A DNA stretch of 64,000 nt from DATKGQ01 sp035510715 (GCA_035510715.1 DATKGQ010000019.1:1-64000), one strand, 5' to 3'. Positions 15,902-24,665 are shown, counted from the first letter of the stretch. Made by a program: numbers and translations. Notes: a model not told the origin generated them from the sequence alone.

Positions 15902-16227
15902 AGTAGAAGTTTATCAGATTACCCGCTTAGCTTCCTAACACCTAAGTTAGGTAATTATACCGGCAATGCAGGTATTGGCAATTAGGGCGGTTCGGCTTCT
16001 ATCCTAACCACAAACCGGCTATGCTTCAAGTTAAATTACACAGATAGATAATAAACAAATGAGTAGAGAATCAGCAGTCGGCTTTAGCCCTGATCAAGGA
16101 ATACCCACAGACGAAGTTAATTGATATTAAACAGTCTGCTTGCCATTGCTGGATAATCTCTATCCGCCCGTTAACTTTACATTCAATTTGCGGCTTGTTA
16201 TTATCAACATAGGGATAAGCATTAATA
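15902..16227. other. non-coding stretch, 326 bp
   Basis: Divergent spacer between the phosphatase and SIMPL genes. It contains a 6-bp inverted repeat, CCTAAC/GTTAGG, near 15933-15952 and a TATAAT on the minus strand near 15957. An open reading stretch on the minus strand here lacks a plausible start. Confidence 0.45.
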
Positions 16228-17067
16228 ATGCAAACTGAAACACAAACAAGTGCCGAAATACCGACCGCCACTAAACGTAAGTTGCCCTTAGGTTTTAAGT
16301 TATTAACTATTTTTCTATCGGTTATTGTCATCGGGCTGGTACTGGTCATGGTACTTGTCTGGAAGCCATGGCAGTCAAACATTAAAGCTTCGGACAGAGT
16401 GATTACAGTTAACGGTGAAGCAACCCTTACTGCAACTCCGGACGAATATGTATTTACGCCAACTTATGATTTTACGGATGCTGACCAGCAAACTGCGCTG
16501 TCACAATTAACGACTATGAGCAATCAGCTTGTCAGCAAGTTAGAAGCCCTGGGCGTAGCGTCTAAAGATATCCAGACCAGCTCAAATGGTTATAGTTCGG
16601 GTGGTTATTTACCGATATCACCAGTACCAGTCTCCCAAGACAACGGCCAATATACCTATGAGCTGGACCCGACAATCACCATCGATGACAATGCTAATCT
16701 GGCCCAGAAAGTCCAGAACTATCTGGTTACGACCAACCCGACTGGCGACGTCAGCCCGTCAGTGGATTTTAGCACTGCTATGCAAAACAGTCTGGCCGAT
16801 AAAGCCCGGGGCCAGGCTGAACAAAATGCCAGGGCCAACGCTGAACAATCCGCCAAGAATTTAGGATTTAAAATTGCGGCTGTAAAAACCGTGGTTGACG
16901 GCGGCCTGAACAGCAACAATTACCCGACGCCCTGCAGTGGCTCGTCGGGTGGTATTTGTGCCGGTTCAAACATGGATTTAAACTCCAGTTCCAGCTCTAG
17001 CCTGGACCTCCAGCCCGGCCAGAACCAGCTTTATTATTCTGTTCAAGTCCAATATTATATAAATTAA
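16228..17067 (+). CDS. SIMPL-domain (DUF541) anchored protein
   Basis: A 279-residue bitopic protein: basic N-terminus, one membrane segment at about 25-47 (LLTIFLSVIVIGLVLVMVLV) and an extracytoplasmic SIMPL domain. RVITVNGEATLTATPDEYVF is the typical first strand, followed by QLVSKLEALGVASKDIQTSS and a helical ARANAEQSAKNLGFKIAAVK. SIMPL proteins (BP26 and E. coli YggE are examples) form ring-like oligomers and are linked to stress or envelope integrity. The last 40 residues are Ser/Gly-rich. No clear neighbour relation. Confidence 0.82.
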   Translation: MQTETQTSAEIPTATKRKLPLGFKLLTIFLSVIVIGLVLVMVLVWKPWQSNIKASDRVITVNGEATLTATPDEYVFTPTYDFTDADQQTALSQLTTMSNQLVSKLEALGVASKDIQTSSNGYSSGGYLPISPVPVSQDNGQYTYELDPTITIDDNANLAQKVQNYLVTTNPTGDVSPSVDFSTAMQNSLADKARGQAEQNARANAEQSAKNLGFKIAAVKTVVDGGLNSNNYPTPCSGSSGGICAGSNMDLNSSSSSSLDLQPGQNQLYYSVQVQYYIN

Positions 17068-17172
17068 GTCTTAAGTATTACTTGTCAAATAGCTATAGAC
17101 ACCCAATTCCCATAAATGAAACTATCAGTACAAAAGAATCATCAGTCTTGCACTATTTATAATTAGCGGAGC

Positions 17173-17418
17173 TCAATAATCTTTGTCGCTAACCAGCTCG
17201 AAGTCTTCAACCTCGTAAGTATTCCCGTCAATTAGACTAAACAGTTTGCTAAACTCCGGACTCTTATGAAACATTACCCGCTTTTCAATCATCTGGTCAT
17301 GAGAATCCCAAAACATCAAGATAACAAATCGTCTTTGATCCGGATTATAAGTAATAGTAACGCGCTTGATACCCTTAATAAGTTCGCTTGAATTAACTAT
17401 TTCTTGGAGGGCGGCCAT
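17173..17418 (-). CDS. hypothetical protein, 81 aa
   Basis: Not recognised. A compact sequence with alternating strands (IKRVTITYNPDQRRFVILMFW) and an acidic end. I chose ATG 17418 because the upstream TTG (17445) lies only 3 bp from the divergent gene's start. It is divergent from the DUF1704-type gene, and both are AT-rich, so they may form an acquired pair. Confidence 0.5.
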   Translation of the reverse strand: MAALQEIVNSSELIKGIKRVTITYNPDQRRFVILMFWDSHDQMIEKRVMFHKSPEFSKLFSLIDGNTYEVEDFELVSDKDY

Positions 17419-17448
17419 TACGGCATCTTTCTCAACTCCGTCCAATAA

Positions 17449-18507
17449 ATGGATATGGGCGATCTACCAGAAAGCGAACGAGCTGGTCAATATTTAGTTC
17501 AACAAGGTGAGGAATTATATGGTTTACCTGAACCAGCTATCTTTAACAACATGATAAATAATCTAAGGGACAAAGTTGTAAATTATCAAGGGACAGATGA
17601 TACTGCTCTAACTATTAAGCAAGAATTGCTAGGTTTGTTGCCGGAAGATTTGCCTAGTACCGACAATACCCAAACCATTGATTATGCCGAGCTAATCAAT
17701 TATTATCGACCACTTATCGAAGTCTATTTTGCTGGTTTATTGGCGGTCGTTCCAGACGACAAAGATAGATTTGAGCCCGAAGATATGGTGCAGGTCTTTG
17801 CTGCAGGTATTAGATATTATGAATCGATTGGACTTGTTGAGCCCGGTAAATGGGATTCGGAAATTAATCCTGATTCGAAATCAATCGCTACTAACCAAGA
17901 AAGATGTCGGATTGAAGTTGGGGCAAAGCGCAAATCAATGTCCAATATGGAGATGAAACAGAGTTTATTACACGAAGATGGAATCCATCTTTTAAGGCGT
18001 CTCTTGGGAGATAAAGCTAGTTTTGCTGCTATGGGAACGGGTCTCGTCGGGTATGAAGACCCCGAAGAAGGTATTTGTGTAGTAGTGGAGCAAATATATG
18101 AAGGTCAACCCCGAGATGCCGGCGTCCAATATTACACTTTATTAGGACTGGCCAGCGGTCTTGATGGGAAAAAACGAGATTTCAGGGAGACATATGAAAT
18201 CGCCTGGCGACGGGAAGCCATGCTTAAATTAGTCGAGAACAATCAGGAACTAAGTGAAAAAGTCATATCTAAAGTAAAGAAGCAGGCATATATACAGTGT
18301 GTTCGTATCTTTCGTGGTACACCATGCAATTTACCAGGCGTGGTTTTCCCTAAAGATATATTTTATTTTGATGGCAATGAAAAAATCTGGCGTTATTTTG
18401 ATGAAATTAAGGGTGATGAAGCAACTTTTAAAAAACTGTTTGTAGGCAAATATAACCCAACCGATCCAGAACATCAAAAGTTAGTTGAAGCTGCAACCTG
18501 GTCGTAG
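17449..18507 (+). CDS. DUF1704-type (MATCAP-like) metallopeptidase
   Basis: A 352-residue protein. LLHEDGIHLLRRLLG has His175-Glu176-x3-His180, the HExxxH motif of the DUF1704/MATCAP family, and downstream GLVGYEDPEEGICVVVEQ carries a candidate third ligand, Glu207. In eukaryotes MATCAP removes the C-terminal tyrosine of tubulin; bacterial members are uncharacterised. N-terminal helices (RAGQYLVQQGEELYGLPEPA) fit the family. ATG 17449 has no Shine-Dalgarno. It is more AT-rich than glmS downstream, compatible with separate acquisition. Confidence 0.72.
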   Translation: MDMGDLPESERAGQYLVQQGEELYGLPEPAIFNNMINNLRDKVVNYQGTDDTALTIKQELLGLLPEDLPSTDNTQTIDYAELINYYRPLIEVYFAGLLAVVPDDKDRFEPEDMVQVFAAGIRYYESIGLVEPGKWDSEINPDSKSIATNQERCRIEVGAKRKSMSNMEMKQSLLHEDGIHLLRRLLGDKASFAAMGTGLVGYEDPEEGICVVVEQIYEGQPRDAGVQYYTLLGLASGLDGKKRDFRETYEIAWRREAMLKLVENNQELSEKVISKVKKQAYIQCVRIFRGTPCNLPGVVFPKDIFYFDGNEKIWRYFDEIKGDEATFKKLFVGKYNPTDPEHQKLVEAATWS

Positions 18508-18622
18508 TAATTTACTTGGAACTGGAATCCAAGACGCAAATATTGATTCTTTTAATATAATATGTTACTGTATTATTTATTATGTATTGTAAACCAGTTA
18601 AGAATAAGTTTAACTAAAAGCT

Positions 18623-20455
18623 ATGTGCGGAATAGTCGGTTATATTGGTAAACGCCCGGCCGTCGGGATTATTATTGATGGCCTTAAAGATCTTGAATAC
18701 AGGGGTTACGATTCAGCCGGGATAGCCCTGCTGGATAACAAAAACCAAGCCGGTTTTGTTATCAAACAGGCCGGACGAGTAGAAGGACTGGAAAAACTGA
18801 TACTCGACAGCCAGGTCCCGGCCTCTTCTGTCGGCGTTGGCCATACCCGTTGGGCAACCCACGGGCTGCCGACAACAATTAACGCCCATCCCCAATTTAA
18901 TACCGCCAAAACTATTTTTGTCGTCCATAACGGCATAATTGAAAATTATTTGGAATTAAAATCGTTCCTGATAACAAAAAAATATAAATTCATCAGCCAA
19001 ACCGATACCGAAGTAGTACCCCAGCTGATAGATTATTACTACCGCAAGACCAAATCACTCGATAGAGCCTTCGAAGAAACTATTAAAAGCATCAAGGGGG
19101 CCTATGCCATTGTAATGGCAAGCACTTACCAACCAGATAAACTCTATGTCGCCAAGTTATCCAGCCCGCTGGTTATCGGTGTCGGCAAGAATGAATACAT
19201 TATCGCGTCCGACCCGACCCCGATAATGCAGTACACCAAGGAAGTAGTCTATCTTGAAGACTTCGAAATTGCGGTAATTGACCGCCATGGTTACCGGATT
19301 AAACACATCGAGAAAGATATTAATGTTGAAAGAAAAGCTGAACTGCTTGATCTTGATGTTAGCAAAGCCAGTATGGGTGATTTTCCGACCTATATGTTAA
19401 AAGAAATATTTGAAGCGCCCCAAACGATCATGTCAGCCACCCTCGGACGGGTCCGGCTGGAAACCAATACCGTTAAATTAGGCGGCCTGGAATCGGTCGA
19501 GGGACAGCTGAAATTTATTGACCGGATTGTGATTGTGGCCTGTGGCACTTCGTCCTATGCCGGACTGCTCGGCGAGTATCTGATTGAAGAGATAGCCGGC
19601 ATACCGGTTGAGGTTCAATTGAGTTCGGAATTTAAATACCGCCATGAGCCATTTTCGAGAAGTACCGCCCTGATTGCCATATCCCAATCTGGCGAGACAG
19701 CTGATACTATTGCTGCATTAAAAAAAGTTGATGATTATGGCGTGCTTAAACTGGGAATAGTCAACGTCGTGGGATCGACTATTGCCAGAATGACTGATGC
19801 CGGCGTCTATACCCATGCCGGGCCAGAGTATGCCGTGGCCTCTACCAAAGCTTTCATCGCCCAGGTAGTAGTGCTGATCCAAATCGCTCTTATGCTGGCC
19901 GGCCCTAACAAATTGTACAGACCGCTGCTCAAAGAGTTAATTGAGCTTCCCAATAAGGTCCAGTTAGTACTCGACCAAGCTCCAAAAATTGAGCAAATTG
20001 CCAAAAAATATGTTAACTACCGGGATTTTATTTTCATCGGACGCAATTATGATTATCCGGCCGCGCTGGAAGGAGCGCTTAAACTTAAGGAAATTTCTTA
20101 TATCCACGCCGAAGGCTACGCCGCCGGTGAGATGAAACATGGCCCGATTGCTATGATAGACAAGGACTTTCCGACTTTTGCCCTGGCCTGCGATTCCCCG
20201 CTGATAGATAAAACCTATTCCAATATTGAGGAAATTAAAGCCCGTGGCGGTCCGGTAGTAGCAATCGCCAATAAGGGCAATACAACCATTAAGAAGTTAG
20301 CCAATGATATTATCTACGTTCCAAAATCCCTGGAACAAACTCAGGCTATTTTAGAAGTTATTGCTATGCAATTGTTTGCTTATTACATTGCCAGCCAAAA
20401 AGGTCTTAACGTCGACAAGCCACGTAATCTGGCCAAGTCGGTGACCGTCGAATAA
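18623..20455 (+). CDS. glmS: glutamine--fructose-6-phosphate aminotransferase (isomerizing)
   Basis: Full-length GlmS, 610 residues. The N-terminal Ntn glutaminase domain begins MCGIVGYIG, with Cys2 as nucleophile; GHTRWATHG and HNGIIENY bind glutamine. Two SIS sugar-isomerase domains follow (VACGTSSYAG, ISQSGETADTIAAL, then GRNYDYPAALEGALKLKE and EGYAAGEMKHGPIAM), and the C-terminus PRNLAKSVTVE is canonical. It makes glucosamine-6-phosphate from fructose-6-phosphate and glutamine, the entry to UDP-GlcNAc for wall synthesis. It is monocistronic or first before the 20506 gene, 50 bp on, which has its own -10. Confidence 0.97.
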   Translation: MCGIVGYIGKRPAVGIIIDGLKDLEYRGYDSAGIALLDNKNQAGFVIKQAGRVEGLEKLILDSQVPASSVGVGHTRWATHGLPTTINAHPQFNTAKTIFVVHNGIIENYLELKSFLITKKYKFISQTDTEVVPQLIDYYYRKTKSLDRAFEETIKSIKGAYAIVMASTYQPDKLYVAKLSSPLVIGVGKNEYIIASDPTPIMQYTKEVVYLEDFEIAVIDRHGYRIKHIEKDINVERKAELLDLDVSKASMGDFPTYMLKEIFEAPQTIMSATLGRVRLETNTVKLGGLESVEGQLKFIDRIVIVACGTSSYAGLLGEYLIEEIAGIPVEVQLSSEFKYRHEPFSRSTALIAISQSGETADTIAALKKVDDYGVLKLGIVNVVGSTIARMTDAGVYTHAGPEYAVASTKAFIAQVVVLIQIALMLAGPNKLYRPLLKELIELPNKVQLVLDQAPKIEQIAKKYVNYRDFIFIGRNYDYPAALEGALKLKEISYIHAEGYAAGEMKHGPIAMIDKDFPTFALACDSPLIDKTYSNIEEIKARGGPVVAIANKGNTTIKKLANDIIYVPKSLEQTQAILEVIAMQLFAYYIASQKGLNVDKPRNLAKSVTVE

Positions 20456-20492
20456 TTAGCTGTTATCTAGGGTAAAAATTTAACGGAAAGTG

Positions 20493-20498
20493 TATACT
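20493..20498 (+). promoter_or_regulatory. -10 hexamer 7 nt before ATG 20506
   Basis: TATACT preceded directly by TG, then 7 nt to ATG: leaderless spacing. Confidence 0.5.
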
Positions 20499-20505
20499 TT
20501 CGATT

Positions 20506-21336
20506 ATGAACCCATCGAATCCGAACCCGTCCGGGAACATCAACCCCTCCCAACCGGCTGACCGGGGAGCACCAGGCGCCTTGCACCCCTCAGATTATTA
20601 TCATCACCAGAAAACCAATCACGGCAAAAGATTGATCGGTATTGTCGCTGGATTGATAATTATTGTCTTATGCGGCGTGATCGTTGCCGGCTATGAGCAC
20701 TACCACAAGAAAACGGCTACCGGACCGCCGGTTGTTTCATCGCTGCCCGCAACCACTAAGATCGGTTTGCCGGCTGCCACCCAGCAATACAGTTCAACTA
20801 ATCTCGGCCTCAGCTTTAACTACCCGCCAGGCTGGAAAATAACGGATACGGCTGGTACTAACGTATTGACCCTCCAATCTCCGTCTGAGGAATTGCTGAC
20901 AACCCCCAACCAGCTGGTAAAAGGGAAAATCACGATGACGATTCAGAACCAGGCACCAGCAGTAATTGCCGGCTATCAAAGCGGCAACGCCTCAGCCGCT
21001 CTGGAATCGCAGCTGATCACCTACACCAACCCGACGGCCGGCCAGCGCGCTTCAACTTATATCAGTTTCCTACACTACGCCACTTCTACGTCTACGCCGG
21101 CCAGCAATATTGACGCCATTTACATTACCGGCAATTCCGGCTATCAGCTGAGCCAGTATATCCCGCTGGCTGATATCCAAGCAGTCAGTCCGGTAGTCGG
21201 TATTACTTTCAACCGCTGCGCCAATACCGCCTGCTTGACGAGCGGTCCGGCCAGCAGCATTACCAGCTCGTCCTGGAACACGACCAGTTTTTCAGGGACA
21301 CTGCTGACACTGTTAAAATCATTATCGATTGATTAA
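20506..21336 (+). CDS. bitopic protein with PsbP-like extracytoplasmic domain
   Basis: A 276-residue protein with a Pro/Asn/Ser-rich cytoplasmic tail (1-40), one membrane segment at about 45-63 (LIGIVAGLIIIVLCGVIVAG) and an exported domain. YSSTNLGLSFNYPPGWKIT resembles the start of PsbP/DUF1795-type folds that in small parasitic bacteria are anchored outside the membrane. No catalytic residues are apparent. It lies between glmS and zwf; zwf starts 7 bp after its stop, so they are probably co-transcribed. Confidence 0.7.
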   Translation: MNPSNPNPSGNINPSQPADRGAPGALHPSDYYHHQKTNHGKRLIGIVAGLIIIVLCGVIVAGYEHYHKKTATGPPVVSSLPATTKIGLPAATQQYSSTNLGLSFNYPPGWKITDTAGTNVLTLQSPSEELLTTPNQLVKGKITMTIQNQAPAVIAGYQSGNASAALESQLITYTNPTAGQRASTYISFLHYATSTSTPASNIDAIYITGNSGYQLSQYIPLADIQAVSPVVGITFNRCANTACLTSGPASSITSSSWNTTSFSGTLLTLLKSLSID

Positions 21337-21343
21337 AAAATTG

Positions 21344-22726
21344 ATGACCCCAATTCCCAAACAATCGCCAACTTTGCTGGTTATTATCGGCATTACCGGC
21401 GATCTGGCCACCAGGAAAATATTACCGGCGCTGGACAAACTGGCTACCCGCCAGGCCTTGCCCGAAGATTTTCAGGTCATCGGTATCAGCCGCCAGGCGG
21501 TTAGCGTTAAACAGCTACTGGCCAAATTACCACCTCACCGCGCCGCTGTGATAAGAAAACACGGCTGGCTGGATAAACATATTTCAATGTTCCAGATGGA
21601 CTTAAGCCAAAACAGGGAATACGGCCGGTTGGCGGACTATCTGCAAGCTAAGAGTAAAACTTTCTCCGCCAAAGCCCAGATCCTATTTTATTTGTCAGTG
21701 CCGCCCCAAGTCTCACAACCGATTGTCGAACAATTAGGCCTCTCCGGCCTGGCACAGCCAGCTTCAACCAAACTGCTGCTCGAGAAACCGTTCGGGACTG
21801 ACCTGATTTCAGCTCAAGATTTCATTAAACAACTGAACCGTCATTTTTCTGAAGCCCAGACCTACCGGATCGATCATTACCTGGCTAAAGAAATGGCCCA
21901 GAATCTGATTGTTTTCCGTAACGAGAATTCCCTATTCAAACGGACCTGGAACAAGACTTTTATCGAAAAGATCGAGTTATCGGTGCTAGAGGATTTCGGC
22001 ATTGAATCCCGGGTTAACTTCTATGAACAAACCGGCGCCCTGCGTGACGTAGTCCAAGGCCATCTGCTGCAGTTAACTGCCTTGACGCTAATGAGTCTGC
22101 CACCGCGCGGCCGTTGGCAGGCGGTACCGGCGCACCGTTTGCAAGCCCTAAAACAACTCTCCTTGTTCGGGACCGGCTCTTCGGCCTATGAAGTTATCCG
22201 CGGGCAGTATCAGGATTACCGATCGGAAGTAAACAATCAAAAGTCCATCACCGAAACTTTCGTATCGCTTAAACTGCACTCGGCCGATCCGGTCTGGGCC
22301 GGCGTACCGATTATCCTGACTGCCGGTAAGGCGCTTGATGAGACCAAGTCGGAAATTACCATTCACTACCGTAAGACCCAGGAAGATGAAGCCGACCGGC
22401 TTATTTTACGGATCCAACCTGATGAAGGCATTGAGGTCCAGCTTTGGTCAAAACGGCCGGGTTATGACCGCGAACTGGAGAAGGTTGATTTGTCCTTTGC
22501 TTATGAAGAGCGCCGCCATGAACTGGCCGATGCTTACGAACGGGTACTGCTTGACGCGTTCCACTCCGATCACAGTTTATTTGCCTCCAGCGCTGAAGTT
22601 GAGGCATCATGGCAAATATTACAACCATTGCAATCGTCCTGGGAAATGAGCGACTCTCAAGATCTGCGCTTCTATGAATCAGGCAGCCGGCCAGATGAAA
22701 TTATTCACAACGATGACAATTTGTGA
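21344..22726 (+). CDS. zwf: glucose-6-phosphate 1-dehydrogenase
   Basis: A 460-residue G6PDH. The Rossmann loop GITGDLATRKI (16-26) replaces the usual GASGDLA; EKPFG lies at 147-151; the substrate motif is RIDHYLAKE (175-183) with Ala181 in place of the usual Gly. Its catalytic histidines and C-terminal sugar-phosphate regions are visible by pattern. It oxidises glucose-6-phosphate to 6-phosphogluconolactone with reduction of NADP or NAD. I chose ATG 21344 over TTG 21329 because it avoids overlap with the upstream gene. Later pentose phosphate genes are not in the window. A perfect rho-independent hairpin follows at 22836-22860. Confidence 0.93.
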   Translation: MTPIPKQSPTLLVIIGITGDLATRKILPALDKLATRQALPEDFQVIGISRQAVSVKQLLAKLPPHRAAVIRKHGWLDKHISMFQMDLSQNREYGRLADYLQAKSKTFSAKAQILFYLSVPPQVSQPIVEQLGLSGLAQPASTKLLLEKPFGTDLISAQDFIKQLNRHFSEAQTYRIDHYLAKEMAQNLIVFRNENSLFKRTWNKTFIEKIELSVLEDFGIESRVNFYEQTGALRDVVQGHLLQLTALTLMSLPPRGRWQAVPAHRLQALKQLSLFGTGSSAYEVIRGQYQDYRSEVNNQKSITETFVSLKLHSADPVWAGVPIILTAGKALDETKSEITIHYRKTQEDEADRLILRIQPDEGIEVQLWSKRPGYDRELEKVDLSFAYEERRHELADAYERVLLDAFHSDHSLFASSAEVEASWQILQPLQSSWEMSDSQDLRFYESGSRPDEIIHNDDNL

Positions 22727-22835
22727 CATATCACACCAACTTCGTGTATGAATTGTTACATCCAAGTTAGTGTTTATGCTATTTAATGGTGTCACTGCTA
22801 CGTTATGAGCCCGAATCATTTTTAGGCACTAGCAC

Positions 22836-22860
22836 AAAGCCCCTGACTAAGGGGCTTTTT
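22836..22860 (+). terminator. rho-independent terminator after zwf
   Basis: Stem AAAGCCCCT (22836-22844), loop GACTA, AGGGGCTTT (22850-22858), then T residues. The clearest terminator in the window; its A-rich 5' side could allow bidirectional action. Confidence 0.88.
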
Positions 22861-22872
22861 AAATATATCTGC

Positions 22873-22878
22873 TATAGT
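22873..22878 (+). promoter_or_regulatory. -10-like hexamer 6 nt before ATG 22885
   Basis: TATAGT right after the terminator, 6 nt from ATG; leaderless spacing and a fresh transcription start. Confidence 0.45.
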
Positions 22879-22884
22879 TGAAAC

Positions 22885-23280
22885 ATGACTAACGTACCGC
22901 GGGACGTAATTGAACAGATTATCAATCAGGCTATCAATAATTTACCCGAAGCCTACATTGACCGCCTACAGAATGTAGCCTTTATTGTTGAAGACGAACC
23001 GACTCCGCACCAGCGGGAATTACTTAGACTGCGCTCCGACCAGACGCTTTTCGGACTTTACGAAGGCATACCGCTCAGTAAGCGGCACGGAGCAATGAAA
23101 TTATTACCGGATAAAATTACCATTTTTCAAAAACCGCTGGAATCGGCCAGCAGCAATATAAACGAATTATCTGACAGGATCAGCCGGACAGTCTGGCATG
23201 AAGTCGCCCATTACTATGGCCTGGACCATGACCAGATCCGCGTGCTGGAAGCCAAAGAACGCGGCGAGCAAGGTCCCTAG
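22885..23280 (+). CDS. zincin-like metallopeptidase (PF06262-type), 131 aa
   Basis: A short cytoplasmic protein of the small metallopeptidase family (PF06262/DUF1025): IEQIINQAINNLPEAYIDRL, LFGLYEGIPL and the motif WHEVAHYYGLDHDQI with His105-Glu106, His109 and a third ligand candidate, His115. No signal peptide. Substrates of this family are mostly unknown. It follows the zwf terminator, with a TATAGT 6 nt before the ATG, so it is its own unit. It ends 9 bp before the convergent sodX-like gene. Confidence 0.88.
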   Translation: MTNVPRDVIEQIINQAINNLPEAYIDRLQNVAFIVEDEPTPHQRELLRLRSDQTLFGLYEGIPLSKRHGAMKLLPDKITIFQKPLESASSNINELSDRISRTVWHEVAHYYGLDHDQIRVLEAKERGEQGP

Positions 23281-23289
23281 CATTTTATA

Positions 23290-23607
23290 TCAGACCCTGG
23301 GCCAAATAATCCGCCCAACAATGTACTCCAGCGGCAACCAGCCGAAACTGCGGCTATCAATGCTGCGCCTGGCGTTGTCGCCAAGCAGATACAGTTGGCC
23401 TTTTCTTATATCTTTAACCCTTTTAATCTTGTCTAACCGTTCATGTTTAATCACCACGATCTGACCAACTGACAGTTTAGTGAAGAGATTCGAAGCAATG
23501 ATGAGCTGTCCCGGACGGAGTGCCGGCACCATTGAGTTGCCTTTTACCCGCCGGATAAACAATGGTTTAGAGTTTTTTAGTCTCCGTAAAAATATTTGCG
23601 ATTTCAT
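23290..23607 (-). CDS. sodX: nickel-SOD maturation protease (S26 signal-peptidase family)
   Basis: A 105-residue S26-type serine protease. KGNSMVPALRPGQLI gives nucleophile Ser25, DKIKRV gives Lys62 as probable general base, and YLLGDNARRSIDSRSFGWLP is the GDN..SxDSRxxG box. This compact, loop-reduced form matches the protease that removes the N-terminal leader of Ni-SOD. It follows sodN with a 41-bp overlap. ATG 23607 has no Shine-Dalgarno; a TTG at about residue 16, near a GGAG, is a possible later start. It has no hydrophobic anchor, unlike true signal peptidases. Confidence 0.82.
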   Translation of the reverse strand: MKSQIFLRRLKNSKPLFIRRVKGNSMVPALRPGQLIIASNLFTKLSVGQIVVIKHERLDKIKRVKDIRKGQLYLLGDNARRSIDSRSFGWLPLEYIVGRIIWPRV

Positions 23608-23950
23608 CAATTTGATTTAACAACTGCTGCGCCACGCCAGTGTCGGTAGTTTTCTTGCAGGCACCGGCTTGTTTGGTAGCTTTCCAAAATAGATCGTGCA
23701 AATCCGGATACTTTTCCAGATGCTCAGGTTTGAAATAGTCTGTCCAAAGCACCCAAAGATGTTGTTTGACTAATTCGGCCCGGTGTTCCTTGATAAGAAT
23801 AGCCCGGGTTTTATCTTCCTCGCTTAAGCCCGGGTATTTTTCCATGATGGCGAATATACTCTGGGCCTCAATTCTGGCTTGGGCCGGGTCATAAACACCG
23901 CAGGGTAAATCGCAATGAGCATAGACCGGTTTAATAAAAGGTAGTTTCAT
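23567..23950 (-). CDS. sodN: nickel superoxide dismutase
   Basis: A 127-residue Ni-SOD. The nickel hook HCDLPCGVYDPA occupies 12-23 after a very short leader MKLPFIKPVYA; once cleaved, His12 becomes residue 1, with Cys13 and Cys17 as metal ligands. The rest is the expected four-helix bundle (QARIEAQSIFAIMEKYP, WVLWTDYFKPEHLEKYPDLHDLFWKATKQAG). It forms a hexamer that turns superoxide into peroxide and oxygen, probably in the cytoplasm since the leader is not a signal peptide. Shine-Dalgarno AGAAGGAT precedes the ATG, with TATAAT at 23982-23977. The processing protease follows directly. Confidence 0.95.
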   Translation of the reverse strand: MKLPFIKPVYAHCDLPCGVYDPAQARIEAQSIFAIMEKYPGLSEEDKTRAILIKEHRAELVKQHLWVLWTDYFKPEHLEKYPDLHDLFWKATKQAGACKKTTDTGVAQQLLNQIDEIANIFTETKKL

Positions 23951-23976
23951 ATTTTATCCTTCTGCTTATGGTACTA

Positions 23977-23982
23977 ATTATA
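23977..23982 (-). promoter_or_regulatory. -10 hexamer of the sodN-sodX operon
   Basis: TATAAT just after the trmD stop, 26 nt before ATG 23950; suggests that NiSOD is transcribed on its own. No -35 match seen. Confidence 0.45.
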
Positions 23983-24636
23983 CTATTTTTTAGCTTTTTT
24001 ACTGTGTGACTGCCGCCAGGCATTAATCTCGGCATGGTTGCCGTTTAATAATACCTTCGGCACCCTTAATTTTCTAAACAGCGGCGGCCGGGTATACTGT
24101 GGGAACTCAAGCGTTTGGCCGTCAGCAAAACTTTCAATGACGGCGCTCTGCTCGCCGCCCAGGACGCCTGGCAGCAAACGGACCACACAATCAATCAGTA
24201 CCATGGCCGGTATTTCGCCGCCGGTCACGATGTAATCACCAATTGAAAGCTGTTCATCAACCAGCTTAGTCACCCGTTCATCATAGCCTTCATAATGGGC
24301 GCAGACAATAATCATATCAGTGTTAGTTTGGGCAATGTCAGCGGCTTTGGCTTGGGCTAACCTTCCCCCGCGCGGCGTCATCAGAAATACCTTGGCCGAA
24401 GGCAGCTTGGCTTTGGCGGCTTCAATGGCCGCGAACAGCGGCTCCGGCTTCAATAACATGCCGTCTCCGCCACCATAAGGGACATCATCAACCTGCCGGC
24501 GCCTACCAAGACCATAGTCACGTAAATTCAGATATTCAAGACTGATAATGCCCTTATCCTGGGCTTTTTTCAGCATGCTGATATTCAGCACATGATCGAA
24601 CATCTCCGGGAACAAACTGATAACAATTATTTTCAT
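23983..24636 (-). CDS. trmD: tRNA (guanine-37-N1)-methyltransferase
   Basis: A 217-residue SPOUT methyltransferase. ISLFPEMFDHVLNISMLKKA at the start, YGGGDGMLLKPEPLFAAI (knot entry), VCAHYEGYDERVTKLVDEQLSIGDYIVTGGE (SAM-binding trefoil knot) and PQYTRPP toward the end are diagnostic. It methylates G37 of tRNAs reading CNN codons, preventing +1 frameshifts. It lies just after the ribosomal/RNA cluster khpA-rpsP-rnc, but an apparent terminator (24666-24694) and TATACT (24650-24645), 8 nt before the ATG, suggest an independent, leaderless transcript. It stops with TAG. Confidence 0.97.
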   Translation of the reverse strand: MKIIVISLFPEMFDHVLNISMLKKAQDKGIISLEYLNLRDYGLGRRRQVDDVPYGGGDGMLLKPEPLFAAIEAAKAKLPSAKVFLMTPRGGRLAQAKAADIAQTNTDMIIVCAHYEGYDERVTKLVDEQLSIGDYIVTGGEIPAMVLIDCVVRLLPGVLGGEQSAVIESFADGQTLEFPQYTRPPLFRKLRVPKVLLNGNHAEINAWRQSHSKKAKK

Positions 24637-24644
24637 ATCAATAA

Positions 24645-24650
24645 AGTATA
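24645..24650 (-). promoter_or_regulatory. -10 hexamer of trmD
   Basis: TATACT, 8 nt, ATG 24636: leaderless spacing. Confidence 0.55.
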
Positions 24651-24665
24651 AGCGATGTTAGCGGT

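Noticed and set aside
16071..16382. 103-codon minus-strand frame overlapping the SIMPL gene
   Set aside because: The start region is antisense to SIMPL, and the remaining 50 codons have no start codon.
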